A DNA stretch of 64,000 nt, from positions 18,514,858 through 18,578,857 of the forward strand of contig OU342633.1 of assembly GCA_910589415.1 (NCBI GenBank), written 5' to 3'. Shown here piece by piece: positions 45,901-55,488 of this stretch (positions within the stretch are counted from its first letter, which is position 1; every line of letters begins with the position of its first letter). The DNA is from Malachius bipustulatus (lineage: Eukaryota; Arthropoda; Insecta; Coleoptera; Melyridae). The notes under the pieces were generated by a model that was given only the letters and a program-made list of their open reading frames with translations, searched no databases and had not been told where the DNA came from. Made by a program: the position numbers and the translations under genes.

Positions 45901-48900
45901 TAAACCAGAATAAATTATGGAATTTGGTCCCTACCTGGGTAGTAACTTTGAATATTTAGTCGGATGTATATGAAAGTGCAGTCAAGTGAAATGATATCTT
46001 GACGGATTGATGCCAGGCGTTGTTCAAACTCTTTGATTGGGCGATTTCCTCGTGTGTAACGTTTGGTTGATTGGAGACAGATATTTTATCCTATAAAGAA
46101 GAGTCGTATTGGACCTTCTTGAAGGACCCCTTTTACCTTTTCTGAAGCAGGCAGAAGTGGTCTCGCATCCTATTGCTGCAAGGAAACCCAGAAAGTGGTC
46201 ACGGAGATCTCTAAAGGCGGCGATCAACTCTTCACTGGTGAAGAGTCGGGGTTCTGCATTGTTTTTTCTTGGATTATAGTTTGACATTACTTCCAGGGTC
46301 GTATACCGTAGCCATTGGTACGAGAAGGTCTGTCTCCATGAAGAACTAGAAAAGGCGTCACTGTGCATGGCCACCGTCTCACAACGGCATCAATTATTTA
46401 GACAACACAGACTGCGTATGGTGCGTTGATGGCAACTTTGAATCCCCTGTATTTGCGTTTTGTGCACTTCTTGCCTGAAGAATGCAACATATATTTATAA
46501 ATAACAAGGACTTTTAAACAATTATTTCTCTTTTTATTATGGAAAAACTAATTTAATTAATATTATCATAATTTCAGCCTTATAACAGAACACCGGGAAA
46601 GTTACGGCAGCCTTCGACTGAGTGACTGGTTTAACAGACCAGCTATTCTAGAAGAGAATAATAATTTCGATGACTTAACTAGAGGACTTGCAACTCAAGC
46701 TGAGCTTGCCAGTGATCAATTTCATGATAGTGAGGTAAACATACAATTTCTTCTTTTTTCCTCATTATCATTATCACCGATTTTTAGATAACACAATTTC
46801 TATTCAGAGATCGCCAACAATTCGGTTCTGATCTTAAAGCAATAGATATTCAAAGAAATAGAGACCATGGTTTGTCGTCTTATAATAGCTATCGTCATTT
46901 CTGCGGCTTGCCAAAAGCATCAAGATTTGAAGATTTGCTGGACGTTATCTCGAAAGAAGTAAGTTTTTGTAATATATTATTTGACATTTTTGAGCTAAAT
47001 GCGATTACGTTTATAATAACTCTCTGCTGTGCCATCTTGGGTCACAATGATTTTTTTTTTGCAACATCGGATAAATGTTAACAGAATATCACTGTTAAGT
47101 GCCTACAATTTTCTTATACTTGACTACAATTTAAAAAAAATTGGCTCGAGCTTATATGAGGACAGTAATAATTATACCAGCATCTGAGATACGGATCCCT
47201 TAGAATTAATTTTACAAGCTAGGAATTGCTGACAGGTAGAAAAAGAAAAAGAAAGTGTAAGCAATACACGTTACATTGGGGCCCACGTTGGGCGCCAATT
47301 TATGTAACACTAACTATAAAGTAAATATCATTACCATGTTACGATACGATATACGGCAGTTAGAATAGGCAACTTGTACAACGAACTTAAGTATAAAGAG
47401 TATTGAATAATGTAAAGGACCAGATAAATGAAAGTAAGTACAAATAAATGTTAAGTAGTTGACAGAAGAAAAAAAAACGTGTAAGCAATAATACACGTTA
47501 CAAGAAGTGTTTTCGACTTTTCCGGCAATAAATTTGAGAATTAAAATCTTATATTTTCTTTAATTTGTGGCGCTAATTTATTATGAAAAAAAATAATATT
47601 ACTAATGGTCCTAAATCATTACCTAGTGATTATTGATGATAGTTCAGGAAACTCATACCTACATCGAACGTATTAATATAAACAGTGGTGGACAAAATAG
47701 TGTTCTCAATAATATTACCGTTATTTATAATATGTCCCTATAATAAAATACATAAAACAGTGATACACATTATAGAATTATGATCAAATACTATTAATGC
47801 ATCCATTTTTAGAATGTCCAGAAGTTAGCCAGTTTATATGAAACTGTCGACGATATTGACTTGACAGTTGGAGGAGCCCTGGAGGCTCATGTTCCAGGAG
47901 CTTTAGCAGGTCCTACATTCCTGTGTATTTTGACAGAACAATTCTTCAGAACGAGAACAGGAGATCGATTCTGGTTTGAAAATGGTGACCATCACACTAG
48001 TTTTACTTTGGGTAAATATACATTTTTCATTATTACTTATTTTTTTCTTTTTATAGTTTTTTTTTTACAAAAAACAGGCAGGGTGTCCCAGCTCATTCGA
48101 GTCGGTCTCCGTATGCCAAACCATCGAATTTTTAAATTTTTTTTTGCAAATTCAAGTACAGGATCACTAATGGCCATAATTTAAAATTATTTTGGACTAT
48201 AGATTATAGAGTGTCCCATATGAGAGTGGCGTATCAAAGTTATATTTTTTTTTAATGGAAAGCTCCGAGGGGTTATCCACTAGTGGCATTCGGTGTACAT
48301 TTTATGGGCATTACTGGTATGGCATTTTTCGGGATTACAAGCATTTCAGGCAATATTCAGCATTATTCAGGCAATAGCGGCATTAACCAGCATTAATATA
48401 GAATTATCAAGCATTAACTAGAATTATTGACATTATTCGGCAGTATACAGAGTGTTGCTAAAAGGTACCACCAACGCTCTACCACTTATTCCTGAGTAAA
48501 AAATATGACGATTTAACCGAAATTATCTACGTCCAAAAAAGCGCCCTTCGGAAGATGCAAGGGACTGACGTCACGCCAGTGGATGAGCGTTTCATGACCA
48601 CAAGGCTAAAACTGATTTTCTTACCACAATGGTTTGAAACCGCTTTAAATCGCATTCTTAGGCGTCGGTACATATTTTTTTACAATGTCAAATTGAAAAA
48701 GAAATTCATTTAAGGCAAAAAAATGCAACCCTACCACCACTGACAGAAAAGCGTTGATTTTATTAATGTTATTGAAAGTGATAATAATTTTTGTCAAATT
48801 TCGTTGTTAGAAGTTGTACTCTAGCACACATATACAATGTGTTTACTGTAAGGTTGGCCAAACTTCACAGGCTGATTCTTCAGATTAAAATAAACAAAAA

Positions 48901-51900
48901 ATTTTCCATTAACGTGTGTCCGGATATGCACCGTTTTTGAGATACAAGGTTGGTGTCGAAGTCTTTTTCCAGTTTTTTTGACGATATCTCGGGAACCGTT
49001 ATGAGATGCAATGTTCAGTTCTTATACACACTATGTGCTCACTGATGCCCTTATTTTCGCCGTAAAATAAAGGTTTTAAAAAAATTCAGTGGCTTAGATT
49101 TAGGGTATATTGAGGGTTTTGACCCCCTAATTTCTACGCCACTGAAATAAATGCGATTTTAATAAGCAGCGCCTTTGAACCGTCTATGTTTTCTACACCA
49201 AAAAGATACTCTAGGTTAACGGCTTTAAAGTGAACCGTTTCCAAGAAAAAAGTCATTTTATGAGAGAAAACATTAATTATAGGAATAAATTTTCACTTAC
49301 TTTCTTTTTCCAAAATGCTATTGAAAAATCGTTAAAAAAGTTATGTTTTCTCTCATAAAATGCCATTTTTCTCGGAAACGGTTCACTTTAGAGCCATTAA
49401 CCAAGTACTTTTTGGTGTAGAAAGCATGATGGGCGGTTCAAAGACGCTGCTTAAAATCGCATTTATTCCAGTTATGTAGAAATTAGGGGGTCTAAACCCT
49501 CAAAATACCCTAAATCTACGCCACTGAATTTTTTTAAAACCTTTATTTTACGGCGAAGCTAATTAGGGGATCAGTGAGCACATCGTGTGTATAAAAGCTG
49601 AACATTGTATCTCATACGGTTCCCGAGATATGCTCAAATAAGGATTACCATATTGGCAATTGAATGAAGTATCAAAAAATGGAATAAAAAATAAGGGTTG
49701 CCATTAAAAAAAAATGCCGATGACGTCACCACTTTTTCGCGCATCACCCTGTATACCCGAATATTATGTCAAAAGTTGAACAACTTAAAAACAAAATCGA
49801 CCTGTTTTTTTATTTAAAAAAAAAAAAAACAGGGCTTTCTGTTTTATCGAATTTATTCCTTTCTTTTGCCGCGCACTCTGTGTAATTATACTGAATTATG
49901 AAATCCTATTTACGTTAAGTAGGTACATTATGACTTTTTTGCAGAGCAATTGAATGAGATAAAGAAAACGAGTATTTCAAGACTATTTTGCGATAATGGC
50001 GATAATATCAAAAGGATGCAACCCAAAGGCTTTGAAAGAATATCACAGGTGTAAGTATAATTTGACAATTACATACTTAATAGTATATTATGCAACGAGC
50101 TTATAATGAAGGCTATTAAATACGCGAGTATGATGGTTAAGATACGAGCCGTAGGCGAGTGTCTTAACCATCATAAGAGCGTATTAATAGCCATTATCTG
50201 CGAGTTCCATACACTATTTTTTCTACGACCCTTTTTTATTTCATAGAAAATATTAAAAAATTATATATTTTAACAATGACCCGTGTACAATTGCGGATCA
50301 TTGAGGTTAAGATAGGTTGCTATTTGTTTACGCATTTAACAAATTTTCTCTTCGTCGCTAAGGTTATTCTGCTGAGACATGTTTTAGTATCAAGTTTAAA
50401 GGACACTACTCACTACTGCGTAATTTTTATTATGCGAAGTTCGAATTCCGAATTTTACGCTTCGATTTTGAGATTAATTAATAATTTTAATAACATCGAC
50501 AGCCATTAATTACGATATTGTTTATCGGCGCAACGCGGGTCGCAGCGTTTCCGCTTTGAATACTATCACGGAGCTCTACGAATGATATAATACTTTATCT
50601 TCCCATCTTTACACGATATACCTACTTATCAAATTAATTAAGGTAACATAAAATCTTGATAAATTTTCTTTGAATGTTACTTATGTTCTAAATTAAATAA
50701 ACGTTCAGAATTTTTTTTCAGAAATACAGAACTTATATCACAAGGCAATTTTTGTCGTGAGTATGACAACTCTGTGACTTCGGTTGGCTTGCCGACCCGA
50801 TTGTAAGCGAAAAGGAACCGATTCGATTGCAAATGCTCCTCTGCCATTGGATAGCTTGACCAGTGCTTTAATGAAAATTTGTATCTTAATGAGACCCATT
50901 AAAGCACTGGTGATTCATATTTAATATGCATATTAAAGGTTGGGAGTAGAAAAAAGATTTTAGGATATTATACACATGAATTGAAACAAGGCTCATCCAA
51001 AAAAATAAAAAATTAATGGAGTCCTCAAAAAAAGTTGGTACAGCAAAGAATACTTAAGTAAAGAATTTACGATTTTTTTTGTGTAGGTATCTTTATTATG
51101 CCCTTTATTATAATATCTCCATTCTGCACTTCTAATAAAAAGTGAGGACGCCCTTAATGAAATCAGAAAAACATTTCAAGTTTTTACTTTTCAGTGTTCC
51201 TATTCATTCCACTGTTATTGTAAGAAGTTTCCGTCTTTTTCTCCTCCCCTACACACGATTTCGCGGAGGTTGTTGAGCAGGGCAGTCTTTAAATTCTTTA
51301 AAACAGGTTTTTCTGCACTTTTTTCCAACAATCTGTTAAAAAAAGTTATAAAATAATATGAAAAAATTTATTTAGAATATTAGATAAAGAAAATATAAAA
51401 GAATCATAAAATTCATAGGTATGCCATAATAGTTTTTTCTCTAACTTCCTTTTCACTCTAATCCCCTGTTCGCTATGCCTCGGAATCGTTTTTCAAATTA
51501 GCTACTCAAGGTATATCTACTCAAGGTTCAAGCCTATGACCGTGATTTTCTCAAGCGGTTGTTGACTAAAAGCAGAATTGGGTATTTTTTCTGTGATGGG
51601 CAAAAAGTATGACATTTTATCCCCTTTGGCAGGTATAAAAATGCCTCTTTATATAAACTGCTTTTTATCGGGGAAAAAAGTAAATTAGCGGGGAAAAAAT
51701 GAGTACTTTTTTCCCAGATATGGCCGCTTAGGTATAGTTACTATTAACTCTCAGATATCACCAAATTTACATCCAACTTGGACAGGAAAGTTACGGACAT
51801 TATTATCCTTAATGTCCAAATTTACAATTATTAAGGGAATATTCATAATAATCAATAATATCCATATTACTAAATTCAGTGCAAAACATTATTCAATTTT

Positions 51901-53879
51901 AATTAAATTTCGATTTCGTTACCAGGCAACATATAGATGAACGTTCCGACATTATTTTCAGTAATCAAATTACGTTTTTCTATGTTCTAACACTGGGGTT
52001 TTGTTGACACATAAAAATTATACCGTGTGTCCCCGGATAGGTGAACGACTCTTATAAAAGACAAAAATTTTTTGATTTTAATTTTAATTTTTTGGGACTC
52101 AGCCCTGCTTGGCTAAAGAGTAATTTCTAACAAAATATTAGTTTTGAAAAATCAAGCATGCCTTGGAAACCGGTTTTTCTGTTGAGTAAAGTGCCTTTTA
52201 TGTGGCAAATACGACAAAATGTTATTTAAAAAAATTGTTCAGAATCAACATGCAGGTCTCTATACCAAATTTCAAAATCATAGGTCAACATTGATTTTTT
52301 ACATTTATTTTTATGTTTTATTTCACAACTCAAAGAATTTCATTTTGTAACAAAGACTGCCATGGAAAAACCAAATTGTATCCATATAGCAATAGCAATC
52401 TGTCAATAATTTCAGTCTTTGTTACAAATGAAATTCTTTGATTTGTGAAATAAACATAAAAGTAAATGTAAAAGATCAAAGTTGGCCTATGATTTTGAAA
52501 TTTGGTATACGGACCTAAATGTTGATTCTTAACAACTTTTTCAAATAACATTTTTTCGTATTTGCCACATAAAAGGCACTTTACTCCACAGAAAAAATGT
52601 TTTTTTTTTCAATTTCCAAGGCATGCTTGATTTTTCAAAACTAAAATTTTGTTAGAAATGACCCTTTAACCAAACAGAGCGAAACTCCAAAAAATTAAAA
52701 TTAAAATCAAAAATTTTTTGTCTTTTATAAGAGTCGTTTCACCTATCCGGGGACACACGGTATATTTATACACAAGAAAAAAGTGCGATTTTAGCTCTTG
52801 ATGTGGTTGTTGATACCTCGAGCTAAAATCCATTACTTTTTGCTTTTTCCCTTGTATAATAAATAAATATTAATCATCCGGTAAATAAAGCAGCTGGGCA
52901 GATAATGAGAGTAAGTGAAATAAATTAGTATCCTGTACATATTCCAAACAATGTTTTATTTTAGGAGGTAGGTAGTACCACTTAAGGCCCGGTTACACGG
53001 TCCGTGGTTCGGCGAACCTGTCTCGAAGAGCCGCGAACCACGCACCGTGTGACATAGGTGGCTCGCTATGGGCTCGCGGTTCGTGGTGTATGGTTCGCCG
53101 CATCCATCGGGAGTCGGTAAATTTGCACAGAACAAAGCGGGCGAACCGATAGGTTCGTGTAGATTTGTCGTCGGTTCGTGCTGGTTCGCCATATCCCGAA
53201 CCAATGATCAGTTTTGCAATTTATTTTATGACTATTGTGTCTTTTATTGCATGCAGGCGGAAATTAAAAGTGATCTTAGTTAGGTATTTGATTGCAAGTC
53301 TTCGTATATATTGCTTTTTAATGGTATAATCGTAATTGATTCCGGGCACTATGCCGTGGTCCCTGGAAATTTTCTCTGTACAGATATGATCGGTGGTTAC
53401 GTGTACATTGATAATTGACTTGACAGTTGGGAGAGCGCTCCTATTGCTTTCAATAAAACAAACTGGGTTCCATGTTGTCTTGGCGAACCGATTGCGAAAA
53501 AATACTAAACGAGCCACGAACTGTGTGACCATCCCTGATTCGCTAAAGTGCGAGTCTCTGCTAACCACGCACCAGTTCCGTGGTTCGCCGAACCACGCAC
53601 CGTGTAACTGGGCCTTAAGAATTGCATTGAAATTTTTGGGTGAATCATTACAAGTCTTTGGACTCTATGTAAAAAGTTTTTTCTTCACTGTATACTTTTA
53701 TAATAATGTCCTATTTAGATTTAGCTTGAATAATTTTTTTTTCATTTGTTTGTTTTAGCAATGCTGTTGTTCCATGTGAATCTCTTCCATTTGTGGACTT
53801 GTCTTTTTGGAAAGACTTGGGAGTGCAGCCTGAAGTTCATTCGTTGCATTTTGCTGATGAACTTTTCTTCAAAAAGTAA
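33188..53879 (+). CDS. Secreted animal heme peroxidase (chorion-peroxidase-like), 11 coding exons
   Basis: Joined exons: 33188-33375, 35485-35681, 38131-38307, 38997-39193, 43009-43204, 43275-43620, 46578-46734, 46788-46958, 47813-48011, 49945-50050, 53759-53879. All introns are GT-AG and phases match, giving 684 aa plus TAA. A signal peptide ([19 protein letters not shown]) is followed by a short propeptide and the An_peroxidase domain from [10 protein letters not shown] to the C-terminus. Distal Gln172 and His176 lie in GQIITHDMS, catalytic Arg322 in GDTRVNQ, proximal His426 in FRYFHSLI, and QRNRDHGL at 508-515. Relative to myeloperoxidase numbering, heme-linking Asp94 and Glu242 are Thr175 and Gln325, and Asn421 is Asp506. 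Asp177, Asp262 and Ser264 of the calcium site remain. It would oxidise substrates with H2O2 outside the cell, for example cross-linking eggshell or cuticle. The start at 33188 is preferred over an in-frame ATG at 33104 because an acceptor ends at 33179. Confidence is high for the family, moderate for the subclass. Confidence 0.9.
33751..35220. repeat. 1.47-kb fold-back element in peroxidase intron 1
   Basis: The ends ATAGTAGCGTGTGTGAGTCG and, inverted, ATAGTGGCGTGTGTGAGTCG bound arms of about 700 bp that are almost identical inverted copies, including GGTTGCGCAACCCC and GGACATCGCGTGCGACCCC blocks. The short loop near 34455-34560 contains a CAGGGTGATAAAAAATTTG piece, possibly the end of another fold-back. 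TTA lies on both flanks. It fills most of intron 1 (33376-35484). Confidence 0.85.
35485..35681 (+). CDS. Peroxidase exon 2: start of the catalytic domain
   Basis: Residues 63-128. It contains [20 protein letters not shown] and the NNLRNP and [13 protein letters not shown] blocks that open the peroxidase domain. Acceptor TTTCAG, donor G|GTGAGT. Confidence 0.9.
36031..36190. repeat. Short imperfect inverted repeat in peroxidase intron 2
   Basis: TAGTTAAGAAACTTTATTTT and ATTGCAGATTC on the left pair with GAATCTGCAATAAAAAAT and GCAACTAAAAT on the right, with a spacer of about 70 bp. Possibly a MITE remnant. Confidence 0.4.
36240..38056 (-). mobile_element. LINE fragment (R1-like, with RNase H) in peroxidase intron 2
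   Basis: On the - strand, from 38056 downward: [20 protein letters not shown] with the RT catalytic Asp pair; [40 protein letters not shown]; RNase H with [20 protein letters not shown] near 36800-36880; and the tail [30 protein letters not shown]. Frameshifts separate these blocks. It is antisense to the host gene and 5'-truncated just before YADD. The 3' end around 36250 (+ strand ACTGCGACCT) is shared with the fragment at 58250-58730. Confidence 0.85.
38003..38056. repeat. Three copies of an 18-bp unit at the 5' end of the intron 2 LINE
   Basis: GTAGCCCGAGGAGTTCGA, GTAACCAGAGGAGTTCGT and GTAGCCCGAGGAGTTTAT follow one another. They read as a Leu-rich extension before the RT block on the - strand, so this is not LINE-conserved protein but a local expansion. 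Confidence 0.7.
38131..38307 (+). CDS. Peroxidase exon 3: distal heme site
   Basis: Residues 129-187. [14 protein letters not shown] supplies distal Gln172, His176 and the calcium ligand Asp177. Position 175 is Thr, not the heme-linking Asp. Confidence 0.9.
38590..38850 (-). repeat. Dispersed repeat in peroxidase intron 3
   Basis: Inverted homologue of 19190-19500, sharing GTAGTGAGCCACGAAATAGT-like, GTAGATGACATGTA and CAATTCACTATGAAAACACT-like blocks. It occupies part of intron 3 (38308-38996). Confidence 0.6.
38997..39193 (+). CDS. Peroxidase exon 4
   Basis: Residues 188-253. It is Cys-rich ([35 protein letters not shown]), a conserved disulfide-bearing stretch of animal peroxidases. Acceptor TTTTAG, donor CAG|GTGAGT. 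Confidence 0.9.
40560..41090 (+). pseudogene. Mariner-like transposase catalytic-domain remnant
   Basis: The + strand reads SVNLWAGIL, then [38 protein letters not shown] and, after a frameshift near 41000, [20 protein letters not shown]. These are the central DDE-domain blocks of insect mariner-like transposases (xVNVWAGI, IGPxxLP, GExYLxFL, QxDGAPxHY). The Asp of NDGAP is the second catalytic Asp. Many frameshifts make it long dead. It could be the catalytic counterpart of the DNA-binding remnant at 20660-21010, though nothing shows that the two came from one copy. Confidence 0.75.
42150..42500. repeat. Imperfect inverted-repeat element in intron 4
   Basis: TCTTGAAGTGTAGGGACCTG on the left pairs with CAGGTCCCTATACTTCAAGA on the right. 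The arms continue through TGATTGACACTCTGAGT and CCAAGTCAAGT-like blocks with small indels. The short duplication CTCAGGGTGTACTCAGGGTG lies in the right arm. Confidence 0.65.
42893..42932. repeat. (TTTA)n microsatellite
   Basis: About ten TTTA units, 75 bp before the exon 5 acceptor. Confidence 0.95.
43009..43204 (+). CDS. Peroxidase exon 5: calcium loop
   Basis: Residues 254-318. [20 protein letters not shown] holds Asp262 and Ser264 of the calcium site. Asn258 stands where myeloperoxidase has Thr168. Acceptor TTTTTCAG. Confidence 0.9.
43275..43620 (+). CDS. Peroxidase exon 6: catalytic Arg and proximal His
   Basis: Residues 319-433. [11 protein letters not shown] carries Arg322 and Gln325, followed by [20 protein letters not shown] and [15 protein letters not shown] with proximal His426. 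It follows exon 5 after a 70-bp intron. Confidence 0.95.
44330..44365. repeat. 36-bp perfect palindrome
   Basis: AGCAAATACCTTAAACTA is followed directly by its exact reverse complement, with no spacer. Confidence 0.95.
44559..45551. mobile_element. Solo LTR in peroxidase intron 6
   Basis: A 993-bp segment from TGTAACGGGTATT to GGATTTCGTTACA, flanked by the 4-bp duplication AGCT (44555-44558 and 45552-45555). The interior is GC-richer than the intron and has no gag or pol. Inverted TGTAAC ends and a 4-bp duplication fit a Ty3/gypsy-like LTR left after LTR recombination. A TTTATA near 45396 could be its TATA element. Confidence 0.75.
46578..46734 (+). CDS. Peroxidase exon 7
   Basis: Residues 434-486. 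[13 protein letters not shown] and [12 protein letters not shown] are conserved between the proximal His and the QRxRDHG block. Its 5' intron holds a solo LTR. Confidence 0.9.
46788..46958 (+). CDS. Peroxidase exon 8: QRNRDHGL block
   Basis: Residues 487-543. [20 protein letters not shown] and [12 protein letters not shown] are family signatures. Asp506 replaces the Asn that contacts the proximal His in myeloperoxidase. Intron 7 before it is only 53 bp. Confidence 0.95.
47230..47502 (-). mobile_element. Minimal LTR - primer binding site - LTR structure
   Basis: Read on the - strand, a 200-bp LTR-like unit (47502 to 47303) starts TGTAACGTGTATTATTGC and ends GTTAGTGTTACA. Five bases later comes TGGCGCCCAACGTGGGCC (47297-47280), which matches the classic tRNA-Lys primer binding site at 17 of 18 positions. 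Directly after that a second TGTAACGTGTATTGCTTACA begins (47275 downward) and stays similar for about 45 bp. There is no internal coding region. It resembles a TRIM-like element or a deletion product in intron 8 (46959-47812). Confidence 0.6.
47813..48011 (+). CDS. Peroxidase exon 9
   Basis: Residues 544-609. [16 protein letters not shown], then [20 protein letters not shown] and FWFEN, the conserved C-terminal half. Confidence 0.9.
48090..48260 (+). repeat. Partial copy of the intron 1 fold-back arm
   Basis: ATGGCCATAATTTAAAATTA and GAGTGTCCCATATGA blocks match 34085-34230 in the same order, with about 80-85% identity by eye. Only one arm is present here. Confidence 0.65.
48287..48440. repeat. 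Degenerate GCATTA-motif repeat
   Basis: GGCATT, GCATTA or close variants recur about eleven times in 150 bp at spacings near 12-18 bp, often followed by TCAGG. No fixed unit length, so an old tandem repeat or simple-sequence drift. Confidence 0.5.
48985..49640. repeat. Fold-back element in intron 9
   Basis: The left arm (about 48985-49260) and inverted right arm (about 49326-49640) share GAACCGTTATGAGATGCAAT-like, AAATAAAGGTTTTAAAAAAA, GACCCCCTAATTTCTACG-like and TCATTTTATGAGAGAAAAC blocks. The same order of blocks, diverged, is seen in the fold-back at 1528-2604. Confidence 0.75.
49945..50050 (+). CDS. Peroxidase exon 10
   Basis: Residues 610-644 plus two bases. [20 protein letters not shown] and the M-x-P-x-x-F block. 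The donor is CAGGT|GTAAGT, which keeps the phase with exon 11. Confidence 0.85.
50111..50192. repeat. 82-bp hairpin 60 bp after exon 10
   Basis: GGCTATTAAATACGCGAGTA, TGATGGTTAAGATAC pairs with GTCTTAACCATCATAAGAGC, GTATTAATAGCC. Arms are about 33 bp with few mismatches, loop about 15 bp. Confidence 0.8.
50860..50910. repeat. Inverted repeat CCAGTGCTTTAATG
   Basis: Perfect 14-bp arms (50860-50873 and 50897-50910) around a 23-bp spacer. Confidence 0.8.
52023..52760. repeat. TA-flanked fold-back element, CCGTGTGTCCCCGGATAGG ends
   Basis: 738 bp from CCGTGTGTCCCCGGATAGGT to its reverse complement, with TA on each side. Arms of about 300 bp are nearly identical; the loop around 52370-52400 is short. 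There is no transposase. Confidence 0.85.
52986..53614. repeat. TTAA-flanked MITE (piggyBac-like target)
   Basis: Starts GGCCCGGTTACACGG and ends CCGTGTAACTGGGCC, flanked by TTAA on both sides (52982-52985 and 53615-53618). Subterminal GGTTCGCCGAACC-type motifs are repeated in both orientations. A TTAA duplication is characteristic of piggyBac superfamily transposition; there is no coding here, so it would be non-autonomous. Confidence 0.75.
53759..53879 (+). CDS. Peroxidase exon 11: C-terminus and stop
   Basis: Residues 645-684 and [21 protein letters not shown] matches the terminal NPxVxCxxLPxxDLxxW pattern. A tail of about 20 residues follows. Confidence 0.85.
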
Positions 53880-55488
53880 TCCAAGTTGCATCAGAAGACA
53901 CCAATTTTAAATCCTGATTAATGTTTATTTTTATCATCTTCAGTTATCCACTATTAGTAGTGTTTTATCTTTCCTGATTTTCCACATATTTATTATTTAT
54001 TTTTAGAATTTGTAGATAATTTGGTTACAAAAAATAATTTTGTAAACCTGAATAGAAATCAGTATTACATTTTTCATAAAACAAAGACTTTTTGATTTAT
54101 AACTTTCTAAGTTCCTGTCGTATGGAAGAGCTGGATCTGCAATTGTTTGGTGTCAACATATTTTTTTCATAGCCTACAGAATAATAAACTGTAAGTTTTC
54201 AGTTTAAATTCTAAAATTCTTTCAACCATGCAACTTCAAATGGTCGGTGAAGTAAGAAACATCGAAATTTGAGTGGTTATTTTCAGCCCACTTAACACTG
54301 TAAGCTGACAACTGTCTGGATGACAGGTTAACTACCCAAAACTGGTCGACAGATTATTCTAGTAATATATTTTATACTCATTTGATCTGATCAATTGTTT
54401 TATTCACATTTTTCATTGTCAATTTTTTTCTCTTAGCTTAAACTGTGTAAAAAACCGTTTTTCAGCATATTTCAGCAACCACTGAAGATATCCTGAATCT
54501 TGCATATTGCATATGACATCAAAATGCTAGTCTTATGGGTTTTTAGACATTCTGTGAAAAAAAGTGAGGGCCCAAAATTTTGAGAAATTTTATTAGATTT
54601 TAGATTCCTTGATTTTATTTTAGAACGAATCACATGAAAAAACATCAATATGGTGACCATGAGAAAAACAAAAGTTACAGAAGTTAATTTATTGTTTTTC
54701 TGTTTCACCGTTTCACCTGGCAAAAATTGATCTCATTTCAGCTCAAGTATCAAACTGATTCTTCTCTATGTATTTTTGTAAATTCACATCAAATGTACAT
54801 TACAATTTTCCCATAATATAGTTCTTTGCCCATTAAATAATTTGATTTCACCGTTCTGTAGGAAATTCTACTTAAACCTCACTAGAAAATTCCTGACACT
54901 GCTGAATGCTGCCCTGCAATGGTAAATATTCCAGACTAGTCTTATTCCTTTACCTAAGGGCATCATGTTTTACCTGGTGAGCTGAAGGACACAACATTTT
55001 GACGTGCACTATAATTACAGTTATTGTGATTACCCATTTATTATTGAAGAAATGAATAATAATAACTAATCTCTTCTAGTTTTAGCTTTTGATACCTGCT
55101 GAAATGAAAATAAATTGACTTTAAAAAATATATTTTTAAATAAATTAATAACTCCGATACATATTATAAAAGTGGTAATAAAAGCTTCAGTCTCTTTTAA
55201 TAAATCCGGTACTATTATATAAAAAAATATATACTTATATCATTCATAACAAATTTTGTATTTTTTAATACAGATATCCGGTCATCAGATCCAAAGCCTG
55301 ATAAAATCATTTTAGTGCTAATAAAATCAACTAAATGTATCTAAAAACTTCAAATAAATCCTCCATATAATTATGGAAGATATATAGGGGCCCCTGGGCA
55401 GCACAAATGGCCTCGAGGGGACTTTCATGCAAATCCAAAACCACTAAATTTAAACAAAAACGTTGAAGTTTTAAAACAATTTTAGGAG
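53880..55488. other. Space between the convergent peroxidase and LRMDA-like genes
   Basis: Presumably holds both 3' UTRs. AATAAA at 54183 suits the peroxidase and TTTATT near 55038 (AATAAA on the - strand) could suit the LRMDA-like gene. An 83-codon - strand frame at 54472-54723 has no recognised domain. Confidence 0.5.
54183..54188 (+). terminator. Candidate polyadenylation signal for the peroxidase
   Basis: AATAAA about 300 bp after the stop. Other A/T-rich candidates exist, so it is only a proposal. Confidence 0.4.

Larger units (their letters stand above)
43621..46577. other. Peroxidase intron 6 (3.0 kb)
   Basis: It contains a 36-bp perfect palindrome (44330-44365), a solo LTR (44559-45551) and an inverted repeat with GAATTAAAACAAGACAAGAG arms (45771-45872). 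A 116-codon open frame on the - strand (46024-46374) has no recognised domain. Confidence 0.6.
48012..49944. other. Peroxidase intron 9 (1.9 kb)
   Basis: Filled by a partial fold-back copy (48090-48260), a GCATTA-motif stretch (48287-48440) and a fold-back element (48985-49640). GCATCACCCTGTATA near 49744 is an orphan terminus. Confidence 0.6.
50051..53758. other. Peroxidase intron 10 (3.7 kb)
   Basis: It contains two hairpins (50111-50192 and 50860-50910), a TA-flanked fold-back (52023-52760), a small ATTTTAGCTC/GAGCTAAAAT inverted repeat near 52790-52850 and a TTAA-flanked MITE (52986-53614). No nested gene was seen. Confidence 0.6.

Noticed and set aside
46024..46374. 116-codon - strand frame in intron 6
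   Set aside because: No domain recognised; probably repeat-derived, though I could not name the repeat.
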